Below are positions 23,165 through 34,388 of a stretch of 64,000 nt of DNA, one piece after another. Positions within the stretch are counted from its first letter, which is position 1. The number at the start of each line of letters is the position of its first letter. Source of the stretch: Nigrospora sphaerica (taxonomy: Eukaryota > Ascomycota > Sordariomycetes > Amphisphaeriales > Apiosporaceae); contig JAGVVL010000017.1 of NCBI GenBank assembly GCA_018287875.1, positions 3,410,001 to 3,474,000 on the forward strand. Direction: 5' to 3'. A program made the translations under genes and the position numbers. Below the pieces are notes generated by a model. That model made no database searches, was not told the origin of the DNA, and saw only the letters and a program-made list of their open reading frames with translations.

Positions 23165-23692
23165 TCGTACCCTCGTTGGCGGAGCCCATCTTCCTCAAAA
23201 GACCCTCTACGTCCTGTCGTTATACCCTAGGCACGTGATGTCGGCATGGTATATGCCGCTGAATTTGAAGGCCTTGTCGAGAGCCCAGTTGATGGCCTCG
23301 GGCCCATAACCGCTGCTCTGGTAGGCGTCAGCGATGCTGATGCCGAGCGTCGTTTTTCGATGGTGTTGGTATTCCGGGGGCGCCGCCTTCGGCGTGAGGA
23401 CCCCAATGGGCACCAGCGCTGCTGTCAACTCTGCTCGAGGGGGGTCAGTCGCTCATTCTTCTCTTTGCGCATCGGTGCACGTGAGACAAAAGACAACAGA
23501 AAGGCCTTCGTTCCGCAGCCGGTCGAACATGGCGTCGGACATGGACCTCGACTGTGGTCGCTATGCGTCCGAGTACCCCAGGGCGAATCCGATGGGGTCT
23601 CCCGCGATGGCCTCGTGCACGAAGGCGCGGTCGGCGTTACTGTCCTCCAACGCTCGAAAGTTAAGCCGTTCCGACTTCCATGCGTTGGGCAT
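23165..23692 (-). pseudogene. Decayed GNAT N-acetyltransferase
   Basis: Reading leftward from ATG 23692, the frame gives MPNAWKSERLNFRALED, then VHEAIAGDPIGFALGYSDA and a stop. The same frame continues RPQSRSMSDAMFDRLRNEG before a second stop at EREE-like residues. Further on, another frame gives PIGVLTPKAAPPEYQHHRKT and LGISIADAYQSSGYGPEAIN, the acetyl-CoA-binding region of fungal GNAT (RimJ/RimL-like) acetyltransferases. After a further frameshift there is VEGLLRKMGSANEG, corresponding to the usual LYRKLGFxEEG segment. Nonsense codons plus frameshifts show the gene is dead. It lies 200 bp from the tRNA-Lys. Confidence 0.8.
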
Positions 23693-24712
23693 ACACTCTA
23701 GAATCCTCTTGGTGCTTGGCATGGTCCAACTTGGCTGTGCATTCTAATAGGGTGGACGGGGAGGGCAAAATCTTGCCGTATGCTTCAGAGTGTATGTTGA
23801 GGACTTGAAGCCAATCCTGCTTGGCGTTATAATCAGCGCAGCCAGTTGAATCAGCCCGTGGGCACAAGATGGTGGATTGGTGGTCCATCACAGCAACCAG
23901 GTGTCGTGGTAACGAAGGGATAAAACCATGTTGCCCACGCAGTTTGCAGTATTCGTCGTCGTCTTATACGCGGGCTCGAAACACCCGCTCCGCAACCCAG
24001 GCACCGACTCCCACCCCGGCAATAGGCCCATTTCAGGGCGGAAACTGGTGTGCAGGGTGTGTACGCGTCGGGTAGCCCTGGTAATGGGCGCTGGGCACCC
24101 ACAGCACAGATAGGAGGCGTTGCCCTTCTGCAGTTGTTGCTACAGCCCTGCCCTACAAAGCCGAAGTTCTGGGCGCTGTAGTGCCACTATCGCCTGCTAA
24201 ATGGGCGGCCCGTCAGCCTAGGGGCGGGTTCGTCCCCTGCATTAGGTGCTACCTAACCTGCCCCCGCTGTGTAAGGGCGGGAAGAGGTACCTAGGAATCC
24301 GGCCATCTATCCACTGCATGTAGCCCCCACAAGCCCATAGCCAAGATGGGTTGGAATGAAGCTGCAATCCAATGTGTGTTGATCGAAGGAAGTGACTATT
24401 GCTATGGCATGGGCGTGAAGGCAAAAGTTCTTTTTAACTACATGTACTTTATGTTTTAAAAAGTACCTTCGTCACAGTACACCTGAGCACCCGGGCCGGC
24501 CAACTGTCAGTGGTGGCGTGTGCAATACCTGATGAGGGTAGTAGCGCTGCAGGTTCCAGGAATGACTTCACAACCCCACATTTTCAGGTGACATCAGTGC
24601 CTCACACAGCTCGCTCGGATTTTGAGGTCTGGCCGGGAACAGAGCACTCCAGCATTCGTTTTAAGTATCCAACCAGTTTTTAGGGTGAAAGGTGCTCGAT
24701 AGAACCTATCCG
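23693..24712. other. Intergenic region, no gene recognised
   Basis: Contains C-rich and direct-repeat-like short stretches around 24,150-24,330 without a clear unit, then the F-box gene promoter. No coding content supported. Confidence 0.55.
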
Positions 24713-26440
24713 ATGGCCGAGGGCGCGCCCGCTATGGGCACAGAATCCGTACGAAACCCGGATATGCCGCCGACCGAGAAGACCACGGATCCCCTGGTGT
24801 GGCTACCGACTGAGCTCGTGCTGCGCATCGTCGACTTTGTCGACCTGGCGAGCGCCGCCCACCTGACGCAGACGTCGCGCGCGTGGCACAACTTCATCGA
24901 CGGCCCCCACCAGGGACTCATCTACTCGTCGCCCTCGAAGCTGGCCCTGCCACCCTCGACGCCCCGGCCGCCGCCGCACGCGCGTAGTAGTGCCGACCGC
25001 TTCGCCTTCCTGGGGCGCAAGGCCTCGTACGCCAAGTTCTTCGACGGCGTCGCCTCGTGGAAGGAGCTTTGCCGGCGGGAGCTGCTGCTGCGCCGGAACT
25101 GGCAGGGCCGGGCCCCCGAGGCTGCTGTCGGCAAGCTGGCCACTTCGTCCCGGGCCCCCGTCGCCCGCGCGAGCACCATCCAGGTCGGCCTCAGCCCCGT
25201 CTGGCGCTTCAAGGCCGACTGGAGGCGTCGCTTCATCGTGTCCACCTCGCAAACCGGGGGCCTTAATGTCACTGACATGGATTCAGGTGTAATCCTGTGG
25301 CAGCTGTCGCACACGGCCGTCCGCCCTTACGCTCACCTTGAGTACGACATGGAGAAGGGAGTGGCCGTCTTCGACCGCTTGGGCAACGCCGTCGAGGTGT
25401 GGAAAGTCGTCGCCGCTGGTGAAGCCGACACACCCGAGGACGATTCCATGAGGGGCGTCTTCCGCCAGGTCGCCGTTCTCAATCACGACTGCGAGACCCG
25501 CGGTTACCAGCTTTCCTACGACACCCTCTGCATCGTTTCGTCCCAGGGCCAGGGCTTCGTCTACGACATGACCGAGGAGCCGCCCGTCCTCAAGACCCAC
25601 ATCAAGATGGACGACGGCGCTATTGGCCATCTTGACCAGTGTGAGGACTGCGTCATGTATTCGCTCGGCACAAACGGCTACCACGTGCACGACAAGACAA
25701 GCGGCGAGTTCCTCGGGAAGATTGACCCTAGGCTATGCGAGAATTTCTACTACCTCGAGCATCCGCCCACCGAGGAGACGGACATCTTCTCTATGGTAGG
25801 CCAGAGATATGACCAACCTCCCTGGCCGCCCGAGGACCCCCGCAATGACCGACTGGTCCCTCTGGAACTGCACAAGGGGTCGAACCCCGACTTCGACATG
25901 CAACTGTCCCTGGAGGAGGACGAGTGGGGGGCTGGTATGCTCTGTGGGGAGTTCATGGTTGGCATATCGAAAGGGGGTCACGTTTTCATCGCTTCCGACT
26001 GGCGCTCACTGCTGGGCAAGACGCCCAACAAGCAAGCATACTCTGCCTGCACTGCCCTCGTGGAAACTGAAGACGACGGCTCAACTTTTGACCTCGGCGG
26101 GTGGCTGTCCATCCGTGACCGCCGTATTCTTTTCGAAGTCAACGAGCGCGTCTACGTCTTCTGCGTGCCGGACCCGGCCGACAGTCCCTTGCCCCGGACG
26201 GGTGCCTCTCAGTTACCCATATACGCCACGCCGCAGAGCTCGGCCCCCCAGCTGAGCGTTCCTGTGTCCTTCATGGCTATGTGGGACGACTGTCTCATGT
26301 TCACCTTTGCCACGCTGGGCGTGCAGAGAGACGAGGACCAGGAGGGAGACGAGGGCCAGGCCATCCGGCTGAGAGCATTCCCGACGAAAGCAATCAGGAT
26401 CCTGAGCTTAGCCCCTAGCCTCGACAATCTCAATTACTAG
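24713..26440 (+). CDS. F-box domain protein
   Basis: Single exon, 575 aa, from ATG 24713 (an in-frame GTG lies seven codons earlier). Residues about 28-70 (WLPTELVLRIVDFVDLASAA...TSRAWHNFI) form an F-box, the Skp1-binding motif of SCF ubiquitin ligases. The rest has strand-rich segments such as RFIVSTSQTGGLNVTD, GVILWQLSHTAV and GNAVEVWKV, compatible with a degenerate beta-propeller for substrate binding, but I see no classical WD repeats. Role as substrate adaptor is inferred from the domain; the target is unknown. Confidence 0.82.
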   Translation: MAEGAPAMGTESVRNPDMPPTEKTTDPLVWLPTELVLRIVDFVDLASAAHLTQTSRAWHNFIDGPHQGLIYSSPSKLALPPSTPRPPPHARSSADRFAFLGRKASYAKFFDGVASWKELCRRELLLRRNWQGRAPEAAVGKLATSSRAPVARASTIQVGLSPVWRFKADWRRRFIVSTSQTGGLNVTDMDSGVILWQLSHTAVRPYAHLEYDMEKGVAVFDRLGNAVEVWKVVAAGEADTPEDDSMRGVFRQVAVLNHDCETRGYQLSYDTLCIVSSQGQGFVYDMTEEPPVLKTHIKMDDGAIGHLDQCEDCVMYSLGTNGYHVHDKTSGEFLGKIDPRLCENFYYLEHPPTEETDIFSMVGQRYDQPPWPPEDPRNDRLVPLELHKGSNPDFDMQLSLEEDEWGAGMLCGEFMVGISKGGHVFIASDWRSLLGKTPNKQAYSACTALVETEDDGSTFDLGGWLSIRDRRILFEVNERVYVFCVPDPADSPLPRTGASQLPIYATPQSSAPQLSVPVSFMAMWDDCLMFTFATLGVQRDEDQEGDEGQAIRLRAFPTKAIRILSLAPSLDNLNY

Positions 26441-27538
26441 ACCGCTGTTCCTATATTACTTGCCGCCCCCATGCACAACGACTGTCGGCCCGTTGTGTTG
26501 CGTGACGGGACCGGAGCCTCCGCCGCAGGTCAAGATGCCCGCACAAGTCCTCATCGAGGCCTCAATGAATCAGCAGGCTCTCCAGACTGCAGCTTACTTG
26601 AGTACCAGATTCTAGCACATTGTGCTGCATGGGTCACCAACTGTAGAAACGTGCACGAGGACTCGAATCAAGGCCCATCAGAGAGGCTGGTGACTAGACA
26701 GAGGCCCTGGCGCAGGAGGTTAGTCTGACCACTGTTGTTATATCCTACGGCTAACGACTTACCTCATGGACACCGCGGAGAGGTTGGTTGGCTTCGTCGT
26801 GGGAATTTCTCCGCTTCCCTGCAACTCAGCCACGGAGTAATCCAAGCAAGCCACTCGATCCCCATTTGCGAGTTCTTGTCTGTATTCAGGCGTACGGGGC
26901 ATAAGTGGGCGCATAAGCGTGTCTGCGTACTTGAACAAAGCTGCCTGGGATACATCCTAGGCTCCGGAACACAAAAGTCAGTGACCTGGTAGAAGAGACT
27001 GGGTTGCACAAGGTGCCTACCCGTCTACAATAGTGACTCTTCACCACTGCACTGCGTCTACCTATGTGTAGGCCACCGAAGCCTTCCGCGATGTTGACAG
27101 CGCTTTGGGATCTCTGCCGGCGGCTGACGATGCAGCATGGGTCTTCATCCACACGCTGTTCTTGTAGCTAGAGGCACAGAAGGCTGGCTTGCAGGTTAAG
27201 GCCAGGCAGTCAAGACCCCCAGTGGAATGTGCTGTCAAAGCCGTGGACGGTGGAGCTATGTAGGTACTTGGACCAAATATTACAGGCCCAAATATTACAG
27301 GCCCAGGAGCGCTGGACGGCCCAAAACTTGCAACCGCCACAGCGTCTTGCAGCGGCACTCCCAGGCGGTGCAGCGCCCTGCGGAATTGGAGGTCAGCCTA
27401 TATAGTCAGCCTTGGCGCATTAAAAACGCCAGGGGAAAGAGGGAATACCGTGAAAAAACAACGTCGGAATGCGCCTTGGATACATGGTATCGTGTTCAGA
27501 TACAGTCTCGAGTACACTAGGGTCAATACGAGATCACC
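26441..27538. other. Intergenic region, no gene recognised
   Basis: About 1.1 kb. A perfect 15-bp tandem duplication (unit CAAATATTACAGGCC) lies at 27274-27303. No supported ORF. Confidence 0.55.
27274..27303. repeat. Perfect tandem duplication of a 15-bp unit
   Basis: Two adjacent identical copies of CAAATATTACAGGCC. Confidence 0.9.
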
Positions 27539-28199
27539 ATGTTGACGATCCAGAAAACAGCAACGGCATCAACCGGCCACTTCGCCGTCGTACGCTCGCC
27601 CCCGCAAAGCGAAACGGCAACGCGCGCTACTCCAAACGACCAACACACAACAGCATGGGTGGAAGCCCTCGCCGCACATCTATGATTTTCATCGCAGGCT
27701 ACGCCGACCTGACCGAGGAGATCTCTGCCCACTATCAACCTCGCCTGGACGGGCTTCTCGCCGAAACGCGAAATCCCGTCAACTTTGTTCTCCAGAACGA
27801 GCTGGGGGCTCCCGCCATGGCCGTCCGCCATCTACGCGACAAGGGCGTGACAGCCGGAACGTCCACCTCTACCGCAATCAAAAGGGCGGCTCAAACGGGA
27901 GCAACGCTACCGGGGAAAAGGATAATACATTTGCGCGCTGCACCCTGTTCGACCTGGCGGGCCAGCCGACGGCCACGGGTGAGGCCATCCTTGCTATAGT
28001 CAGAGAAGTAAAGGCGGGCAACCTCATCCGGCGGCGAGAGGCCGGCCAATTCAATCATATCAGCGCCGGCGACGTCCTAGATTCGCAATCCAGCGGCCCA
28101 CGGGAGCTGGTCCGCAGGCTGAGGACTCGGGACATCGAACAGGCAATAATCATGTTCGAGAGATCGCTTGATGGCCGGAGGCAACGTGTCTACACGTAG
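27539..28199 (+). pseudogene. Broken ORF of unknown family (two frameshifts)
   Basis: Three overlapping frames read as one protein: MLTIQKTATASTGHFAVVRS... to AWVEALAAHL and a stop, then SMIFIAGYADLTEEISAHYQ...AMAVRHLRDKGVTAG, then RNVHLYRNQKGGSNGSNATG...FARCTLFDLAGQPTATGEAI...SLDGRRQRVYT and a stop at 28197. No intron signals explain the frame changes. I do not recognise a family. The amino-acid composition is protein-like rather than random, hence a decayed or mis-sequenced gene is suspected; a chance arrangement is still possible. Confidence 0.4.
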
Positions 28200-28343
28200 A
28201 CGAAAGCTTCAGGAATTACCGTCACATCGATGATGAAATTGTCGCTACTATAAAAGTAAAGTACGGAACAGCTTCACCATTCCCATGGTATGCAAACATT
28301 GGACTATAGCTCTCCCCATCGGGGACTTGAATTTCAAGCTCCC

Positions 28344-31007
28344 CTACGCCTTGGCGTCACCATCCCAAGAGGCCGTGAACGCATACCTGTTCTTTCCCCC
28401 CAATGCCATGGTCGCCTTCCCAAGGATAAACGTTCCCGAGGTGGCCAACGGGGCGTTGATGACGACGCGCAGCTCCGAACCGACCAAAGACCACTCCACC
28501 GAGATGGGGCCGTCTGCTCCCTGGATGCGAGCCTTGACGTGCTTCAGCCCCATGCGTAAGCCTGCCTCGGGCTTGGCGACCCAGGTCCGGTAGCCGAAGC
28601 CGGCCGGGCCGGGCGCCGTCTGCAGACCGGCGGCCCACTCGGTCAGGACGTAGGTCGGGGCGCCGCCCCAAGGGTGGGCGAGGCTCGTGAAGGCGCCGAG
28701 GCCGGGCTGGCCGTCAGGCTTGGCGTACTCCCAGCTCGCGCCCGAGCTCGCGGCCGGGTTCGTGACCATGGCACCCCAGAGCGTCTCAATGAGGCCGCGA
28801 CCGACCGCGTACGCGCCCGCCTTGAAGAGCGCGTCCAGGAGGAAGCCGTTCGTGTTGGGCGAGATGTTGGTGGCTGCGTCTTCCGCGTCCACGGCGCTCG
28901 AGTCTTTGTATCCGACACCGAGCTTGAGTTTCTCGAGCGCCGCTATTGACCTCGCGGCCTGTTCGGGGCTGGCCACTCCGGACGTGATACAGAACGCCAG
29001 CGCCGGGACGGTAAAGTTGCCGCCGTCGCCGACGGCTGTGGAAAACACGCCCAGGTCCCGGTTCCAGAGCCTTTTCTGAATATTGCTCACCAGGCCGTCC
29101 GCCGCGGCCGAGTACCGGGAGGCCGCAGCCATTTCCCCAATAGCCTCAGCCATTTCGGCAAACTCGCGGAACACCTGGACGGCGGCACAGGCGGCCGAGG
29201 CGGTGGGACCGCGGGCGCCCGGGGCGAGGAACTCGGATGTCAGGTGCAGGAGGCCGTCGGTCTCGTTGATCCTCGAGACGACCCAAGCCAGCTGGCGCTC
29301 CCACTTGGGCCACGTGGCGCCGAGGAGGCCGAGGTCGTTGCTGTGTCGCACGTAGGCGTACATGGAGCTGGCGCCAAGCAGCTGGTAGTCCTCGAGGCCG
29401 CCGGCGGGGCCCGGGTCTGCGCGCGGCACCGGGTCGTAGCCCATGGGGGTTTGGATTGACAGCAGTCCGTTGTCGTTCTGCGTCTCGAGCATGAAAGCGA
29501 GTGTCCCCTTGGCCATGGCGAACTCCGACGTGCTCGAGCCCACCACGCGCGCCGTATGGTAGAAGTCACCCAGCCACACCAGCCTGTCCCGCTTGGGCCC
29601 GTCAAGGCACACCGACTCGATGTTGCTTCCGGTTCCGTACTCGGCAAGTACCTCGTCGGAAGTGAGGGCGTTCGCATACAGTAGTGCGCCACTGCTCGTC
29701 TCGGTCACGGCGAGGTTCCGGACGTAGGCCACGTCGTCTTGCCAGGCGCCCACCCCGAAGCTGCCTTGGAAGGAAACGGGAGCCCCTCCGGTGTAGTAAG
29801 CCGACATTGAAACGTTAAAGATTTTCTGGCCGTCGAGGGAGACAGAGAGGTGTCCGCTGGGAGACATGACGCTCTTCACCCGGTGCCATGTATTCTCAGA
29901 GACTGGGGTCTTCACCGGGAAGGTATCGATGTACCAAGACGTAAGAGTTGTTTGGTTGACAAAATCGAACCCGTACGAAACCATGATGGAATTTGGCGGT
30001 GAAAGTGTCCTGTTCACGTTCAAAAAGGTTGAGTCCTCAGGAAGCTCGCCCACTAGTTTCAACTGCAAGTAAGGACCATAGCCGGCACTTGGATAACCCT
30101 GGAGTCACATCAGCAGAGTGCAAAAGCTTCTGGTCTCGGAGGGACAAACCATGATCCACCATACACCTCCTCTTTCGATCATTGCGTCAAACTCCAGCGT
30201 ATAATTTGCCAGAGCCATACCGTGAGCCCATGGGGCCGGTTTCATGGACCTGAGTAACACTCCCTTGTCGGGGTCGAACTCCCATATGGCCGGCTGGGTT
30301 CCCTTTTTGAAACATGCCGTAGCCGCTGCGGTTGCGCCGAGACCCCAGACTTTGGTCAGGAGTTCATCGTCGGATTGGAAATTGGCGGGCAGCTTGTTGG
30401 TATCGTACAGGTCCACCGTGGCCTCGAATCCAACGCGCCCCAAGACTATGCTGCCCTCGGACAGTACTCGTATGGATTGCCACCTCTGACCGCCTTGAAC
30501 GAGAGGCGACGCGTAGCTGCCGGTCGCCGTGATGTTGAAAGTTTCCACCCGAAAGGCGTTGGCGAGGGAGACGGCAAAGGGATATGGCCCATCGGCAAGA
30601 GGGAGGTCCAGATACTGGTACGCTTCGCTGTATTTGACCTCGATCTGCACAGGCTTGTCGACTGACGATACCGTAAATATAGGGTTCCCTGCCACTACGG
30701 TTCCATAATCCAGGGTGGCGATGGGGGAGCTAGTATTCAGAACGATTACGCCGCCATATGCGCTCGTGTTCAGGCTGACGTCCTGTCCCACATGAACGCC
30801 CCGGGGAAAGAAAGCTGGTCTGTGTGCCAGTCTGTATGCATGTATAACGGACTTAGTCACCAAATGAAGGCCACAAGTTTGGGTGTAGGGGGGACTAAGA
30901 TTTCGAACTCACGGTGACGTGGACCTGAGCGCGGCAGCAGATACGGCAGATTGGCACACCGCTAACACGAGGCCCCATATGGGCAGTGACTGAACGTGCA
31001 CCCTCAT
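28344..31007 (-). CDS. Secreted alpha-L-rhamnosidase-like glycosidase (GH78-type)
   Basis: Three exons, 31007..30913, 30831..30150 and 30098..28344, give 843 aa (phases 2 and 0; donors GTGAGT and GTTTGT). Signal peptide at residues 1-24 (MRVHVQSLPIWGLVLAVCQS...). An N-terminal beta-sandwich region contains NTSAYGGVIVLNTSSPIATL, and a middle concanavalin-like part contains HLSVSLDGQKIFNVS. The C-terminal six-hairpin (alpha/alpha)6 domain has DGPKRDRLVWLGDF, equivalent to the KRDRLVWxGD motif holding the catalytic acid in fungal rhamnosidases, then LAHPWGGAPTYVLTEW. A C-terminal beta domain (GPISVEWSLVGSELRV) closes the protein. Such enzymes release terminal rhamnose from pectin side chains or flavonoid glycosides. 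Several Asn-X-Ser/Thr sites are present. Confidence 0.88.
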
Positions 31008-31968
31008 TCCGTTTTGATTTGCGTCGCTTGATGGGATTCGGAAGAAGAAGAGTACGAGGATCTCATTAATAACCAGCATGCTACAGTTCGGGTTTCGGTC
31101 CAGCTGTGCCCGATAATCCTTGATGTTGGCGTATTCCAAGATCTCAAAGGAGGTCCCCCACCGGAGCCGAGGATGATGCCTCGAGTCAGGGGCTTGCGGA
31201 GCATTTCCCCAGAATTCCGGGTCGGTGGGGGAGGGGCTGAAAGCCGCCTCCATATCTCCATACCACAGGGGTGGCGGTTGGACCGTACCCCAGCTTTTCC
31301 CCAATCTGCCAAGCTTTGTGCCCCGATCCCGGTCTTCTTTTTCGGCTCTGCCGGCTGGCCTTACCAATTCATTGATCTCCCACGGCAATTCTACGTACAG
31401 AAAAAAACATGTGCCGTCGTAGGGCCGTTATCTCTAGTTCACTCGTCTGCCAACCGTATCCCCAAGTCCGGCGTCTTCGCCTTCGAGTAAGTCATGTATC
31501 CAGCACCGTACGGGAAGTAACCACCTATGATATTCTTGAAAGCGATTGCGGCTGGGTGACATACAAAGGTTGCTTAGCGGGGCGAGCTACTGACCACCAA
31601 GTGTAGCCTCCGTACGGAACCACAGGACCATGTGACCTATCCAGGGACGGTCCAGTGTGTGGCTCCTTTTCCAAATGGGTGCAAAGGGTATATCTCCTGC
31701 TCAGGAATAAGTCTGCTGGCGCTACGCTAGCGTACCTGGGTGCCACCGCCATGTTCTAAGCATTTGATTTGCAAGGATTAGTTAGAAAGTCGCTTTATGA
31801 CAATACGGAATCGCGCCTCCCAACTCATATTCACGGCATTACCACAATGTGGTGGCCAAGGATATATTTACCTTGCTTTTCGCCGATGGAATAATCTTAT
31901 GCCTCCCCAAAACCCAATGTTGACGTGGAATTCAAACGAGGTGATCTGCTTTGAGGACATTCGCTGTA
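31008..31968. other. Intergenic flank of a transposon insertion
   Basis: Promoter of the rhamnosidase-like gene, then AT-richer DNA up to the TA dinucleotide (31967-31968) where the pogo-type element is inserted. No gene seen. Confidence 0.6.
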
Positions 31969-31995
31969 AGTTCGAGGACCCCCATTTGGCCCCCC
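31969..31995 (+). repeat. Left terminal inverted repeat of the pogo-type element
   Basis: 27 bp, identical to the reverse complement of 35611-35637; followed by additional C-rich sequence and a second short ATTTGGCCCCCC copy. Confidence 0.93.
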
Positions 31996-32550
31996 CCCCA
32001 CATTTGGCCCCCCTTAGCTTAATCGTACGAAAATCAACCTTCCTATTTCAACCGACCACATATTCCTAATTCATAACAACCAGGATACAAGAACCAGCCT
32101 CACTTAGGCTTTCGCTATCGCTCTCTTGATCTAGACCACTTTCAGCCTCCCCGACCGCCAATTGAGCTCGGTAGATGTCTTCGATGTTCGCGAACTTCGA
32201 ATTAGGGCTCAAATCTACCTTCTTCCTCTTCCTTGGTTTCATAGTCTCAATCCTAGCTTCGAGAGCCTGAATTTGCCTTTGCGCAGTAGCTAATTGGACA
32301 TTCTTCTCATCAAAGGCCTTTTGGATCTTCCGGAAGAGTAACCGTTGTGTGGTTGAGTGTTCTGCTAACTGGTTCGAAAGCTGTACTTGATCCTTGAAGT
32401 CTGACGTCTTCTTTGGAGTCGACCAAACTACTGTAGAAGTATGGGATCTCTTTAGGGGTGTTAAGAAGGCTCTGTTCGAGTAGGATTGCTTTGATTTTGT
32501 TGTATCGGGTGTTGTTTAGTGTGTATTTTAAACCAGATTCCGGCTTAGAA

Positions 32551-32563
32551 GCGGCTTGGCTAT
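32551..32563. repeat. Target-site duplication of the LINE (left copy)
   Basis: GCGGCTTGGCTAT, identical to 34376-34388, immediately next to the ATT-repeat tail of the LINE. Confidence 0.93.
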
Positions 32564-34375
32564 TATTATTATTATTATTATTATTCTTACACCTAGCGAC
32601 CTATTTAGGCCATGAGGACCCCCTGCGCATCTTAGCCTGGGAAAACCGTTCCGGGCTGACGTCCGGCCGGATGAAAAACCTAGGTTCCGCTGCGTCGTGC
32701 CGCTTCTATCTACTCTTTGACCTGCCATACCGAGATCGGGCTCGGCGCGCCCGCTTCCTAGCTGATAAGTTGATTCGCTAGCTGGAACATGTCCAGCCTG
32801 CCGGAGCGGAGTAGCCATCTCGCAATAATTCCTGCTTTTCCAGGGGTGTCGAGCATCCTGTCCGTGTCTATCGGTCCTCCTAGAGCTTGGACGAGGTGCT
32901 CTCGTCTTTCTCTTTCCCGTGGGCAGAAAACGAGGATATGCCGGACGGTCTCCCTACCCTGACCGCAGACGCACCAGGGGCTGTCGAAGCCTGGAACCCT
33001 ATGCTTGAAAAGAAAGTCTCGCAGCCCAATCTTGCCAGTCCTCGCTTGAACAAGGATGGAGCTCTCCGCCTTATGGAGTCCCTTATGGAGCTTAAGGACG
33101 TGCTTGTCTGGCGGCATCTTAGTTGCTGCCGGGGCTCGTGCTGTTCGATTTTGCTGCGTTTGTTGCCATCTCTGAAGCCAGTCTCTCTCCTCGGCCTTAT
33201 GTGCTGAGTCTCTAGCTAGCCATTCGTCTAGCCACCTCTTACGATTGGGAGCGTAGGGGCCTTTCAGTCTGCGCCGGCGAGTCGGTCTTGTTAGGATCCA
33301 TCTAGCTGCGCTATTGCATCTCGCTTGGATGAGTGATGCGATACGCGGCTGTTGGAGCCTCTCTTCCGATGCCGCCACCCTTCTATTGAGCCATGTGTCT
33401 AAGGGGGACACGTAAGCTTCCGTTTCTAGTACTGCGGTGGCCGTGGCTTTAAAAGCTCCTGTGACCTTTCGGAGGCACTCTATCTGGACGTCGTTAAATA
33501 CCTTAGCTCTATTTTTCGAGATCTGGCGGTGCCACTCTGAAGCTCCATAGCCTATCGCAGACCGTACGACGGCTGTATAGACTTGGCGGGCTCGCTGGAG
33601 AGACGCGCCCCACGTTGAGCCGGCTATCCGGTCTAGAGCGTAGACCTGCGTCGCCATCTTCTTCGATATCGACTGGATATGGACGTCCTAGCGGAGACGT
33701 CTATCCACCTGGATGCCAAGGACGCGGCAGGAGTCTTCTGGTTCGATTTCGTGACCTTCTAAAGTTATCTTCGTGTCCGGACCTTTCCGTCTTCGAGAGA
33801 AGTGGACTAGGTGATATTTCTGGACTGCGAAGGTCATGCCGTGGCTGACTGCCCATTCTTTGCAGACCCTATGGGCGGCTTCTAGCCGCTCGCAGGTCTG
33901 CTCTGGGTTTAAGCCGAAGCCCACGAGGTTTGTGTCGTCTGCGAAGGCTATAGTAGCTATCCCTGGTATGGCGCGGAGAGCCTTATAGAGACCAGCTGTA
34001 TAAAGGCAGAAGAGGATAGGCGATAGGGGTGAGCCCTGCGGGACGCCTGCCGGGACTGGGATCTCGTCCGATTCCTGGCCGTCGAAGAATAGCGTGGTGG
34101 ACCGGTTAGATAGGAAGCTTCGGATCCAGCTAATAGTCCATATAGGGACCCTCAGCGATCGCAGGTTAGCGAGGAGCCTTCCATGGTCGACGGAGTCGAA
34201 AGCGCCTGAGATATCCAGCGATAGAAGGGTTGCTGCACCTCCATGTTTCCAGGCTGTGCGGACTAGGTCCGTTAGCAACCGCAAGGCCGTTTCCGTGGAG
34301 CGGCCTTTCCGGTTGCCCATCTGTTCGTCCGGGAGCAGTCCATTCTCTTCGGCAAAGCTAGCTAGTCGTTGCGCT
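32564..34375 (-). mobile_element. 5'-truncated LINE (Tad-like non-LTR retrotransposon), copy 1
   Basis: A 1.8-kb insertion bounded by a 13-bp target duplication. On the minus strand its 3' end is an (AAT)n tail at 32564-32585, and its 5' end is truncated inside the reverse transcriptase. It splits the transposase gene of the surrounding pogo element. Orientation and tail match the second copy at 58.55 kb. Confidence 0.94.
32758..34375 (-). pseudogene. LINE ORF2 fragment (reverse transcriptase to C-terminus)
   Basis: 34375..33688 encodes reverse-transcriptase motifs: GNRKGRSTETALRLLTDLV, LSLDISGAFDSVDHGRLL, AGVPQGSPLSPILFCLY and the catalytic IAFADDTNLV. A single TAG, where TGG is expected (RRLR-stop-DVHIQ), interrupts the frame. 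33685..32758 then continues YALDRIAGSTWG and ends with a CVCGQGRETVRHILVFCP zinc-type motif and MFQLANQLIS. The lone TGG-to-TAG change is what RIP produces. Confidence 0.92.
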
Positions 34376-34388
34376 GCGGCTTGGCTAT
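34376..34388. repeat. Target-site duplication of the LINE (right copy)
   Basis: GCGGCTTGGCTAT, matching 32551-32563. Confidence 0.93.

Noticed and set aside
32564..32585. ATT microsatellite as an independent repeat
   Set aside because: It is the 3' tail of the LINE, present in the same place in both copies.
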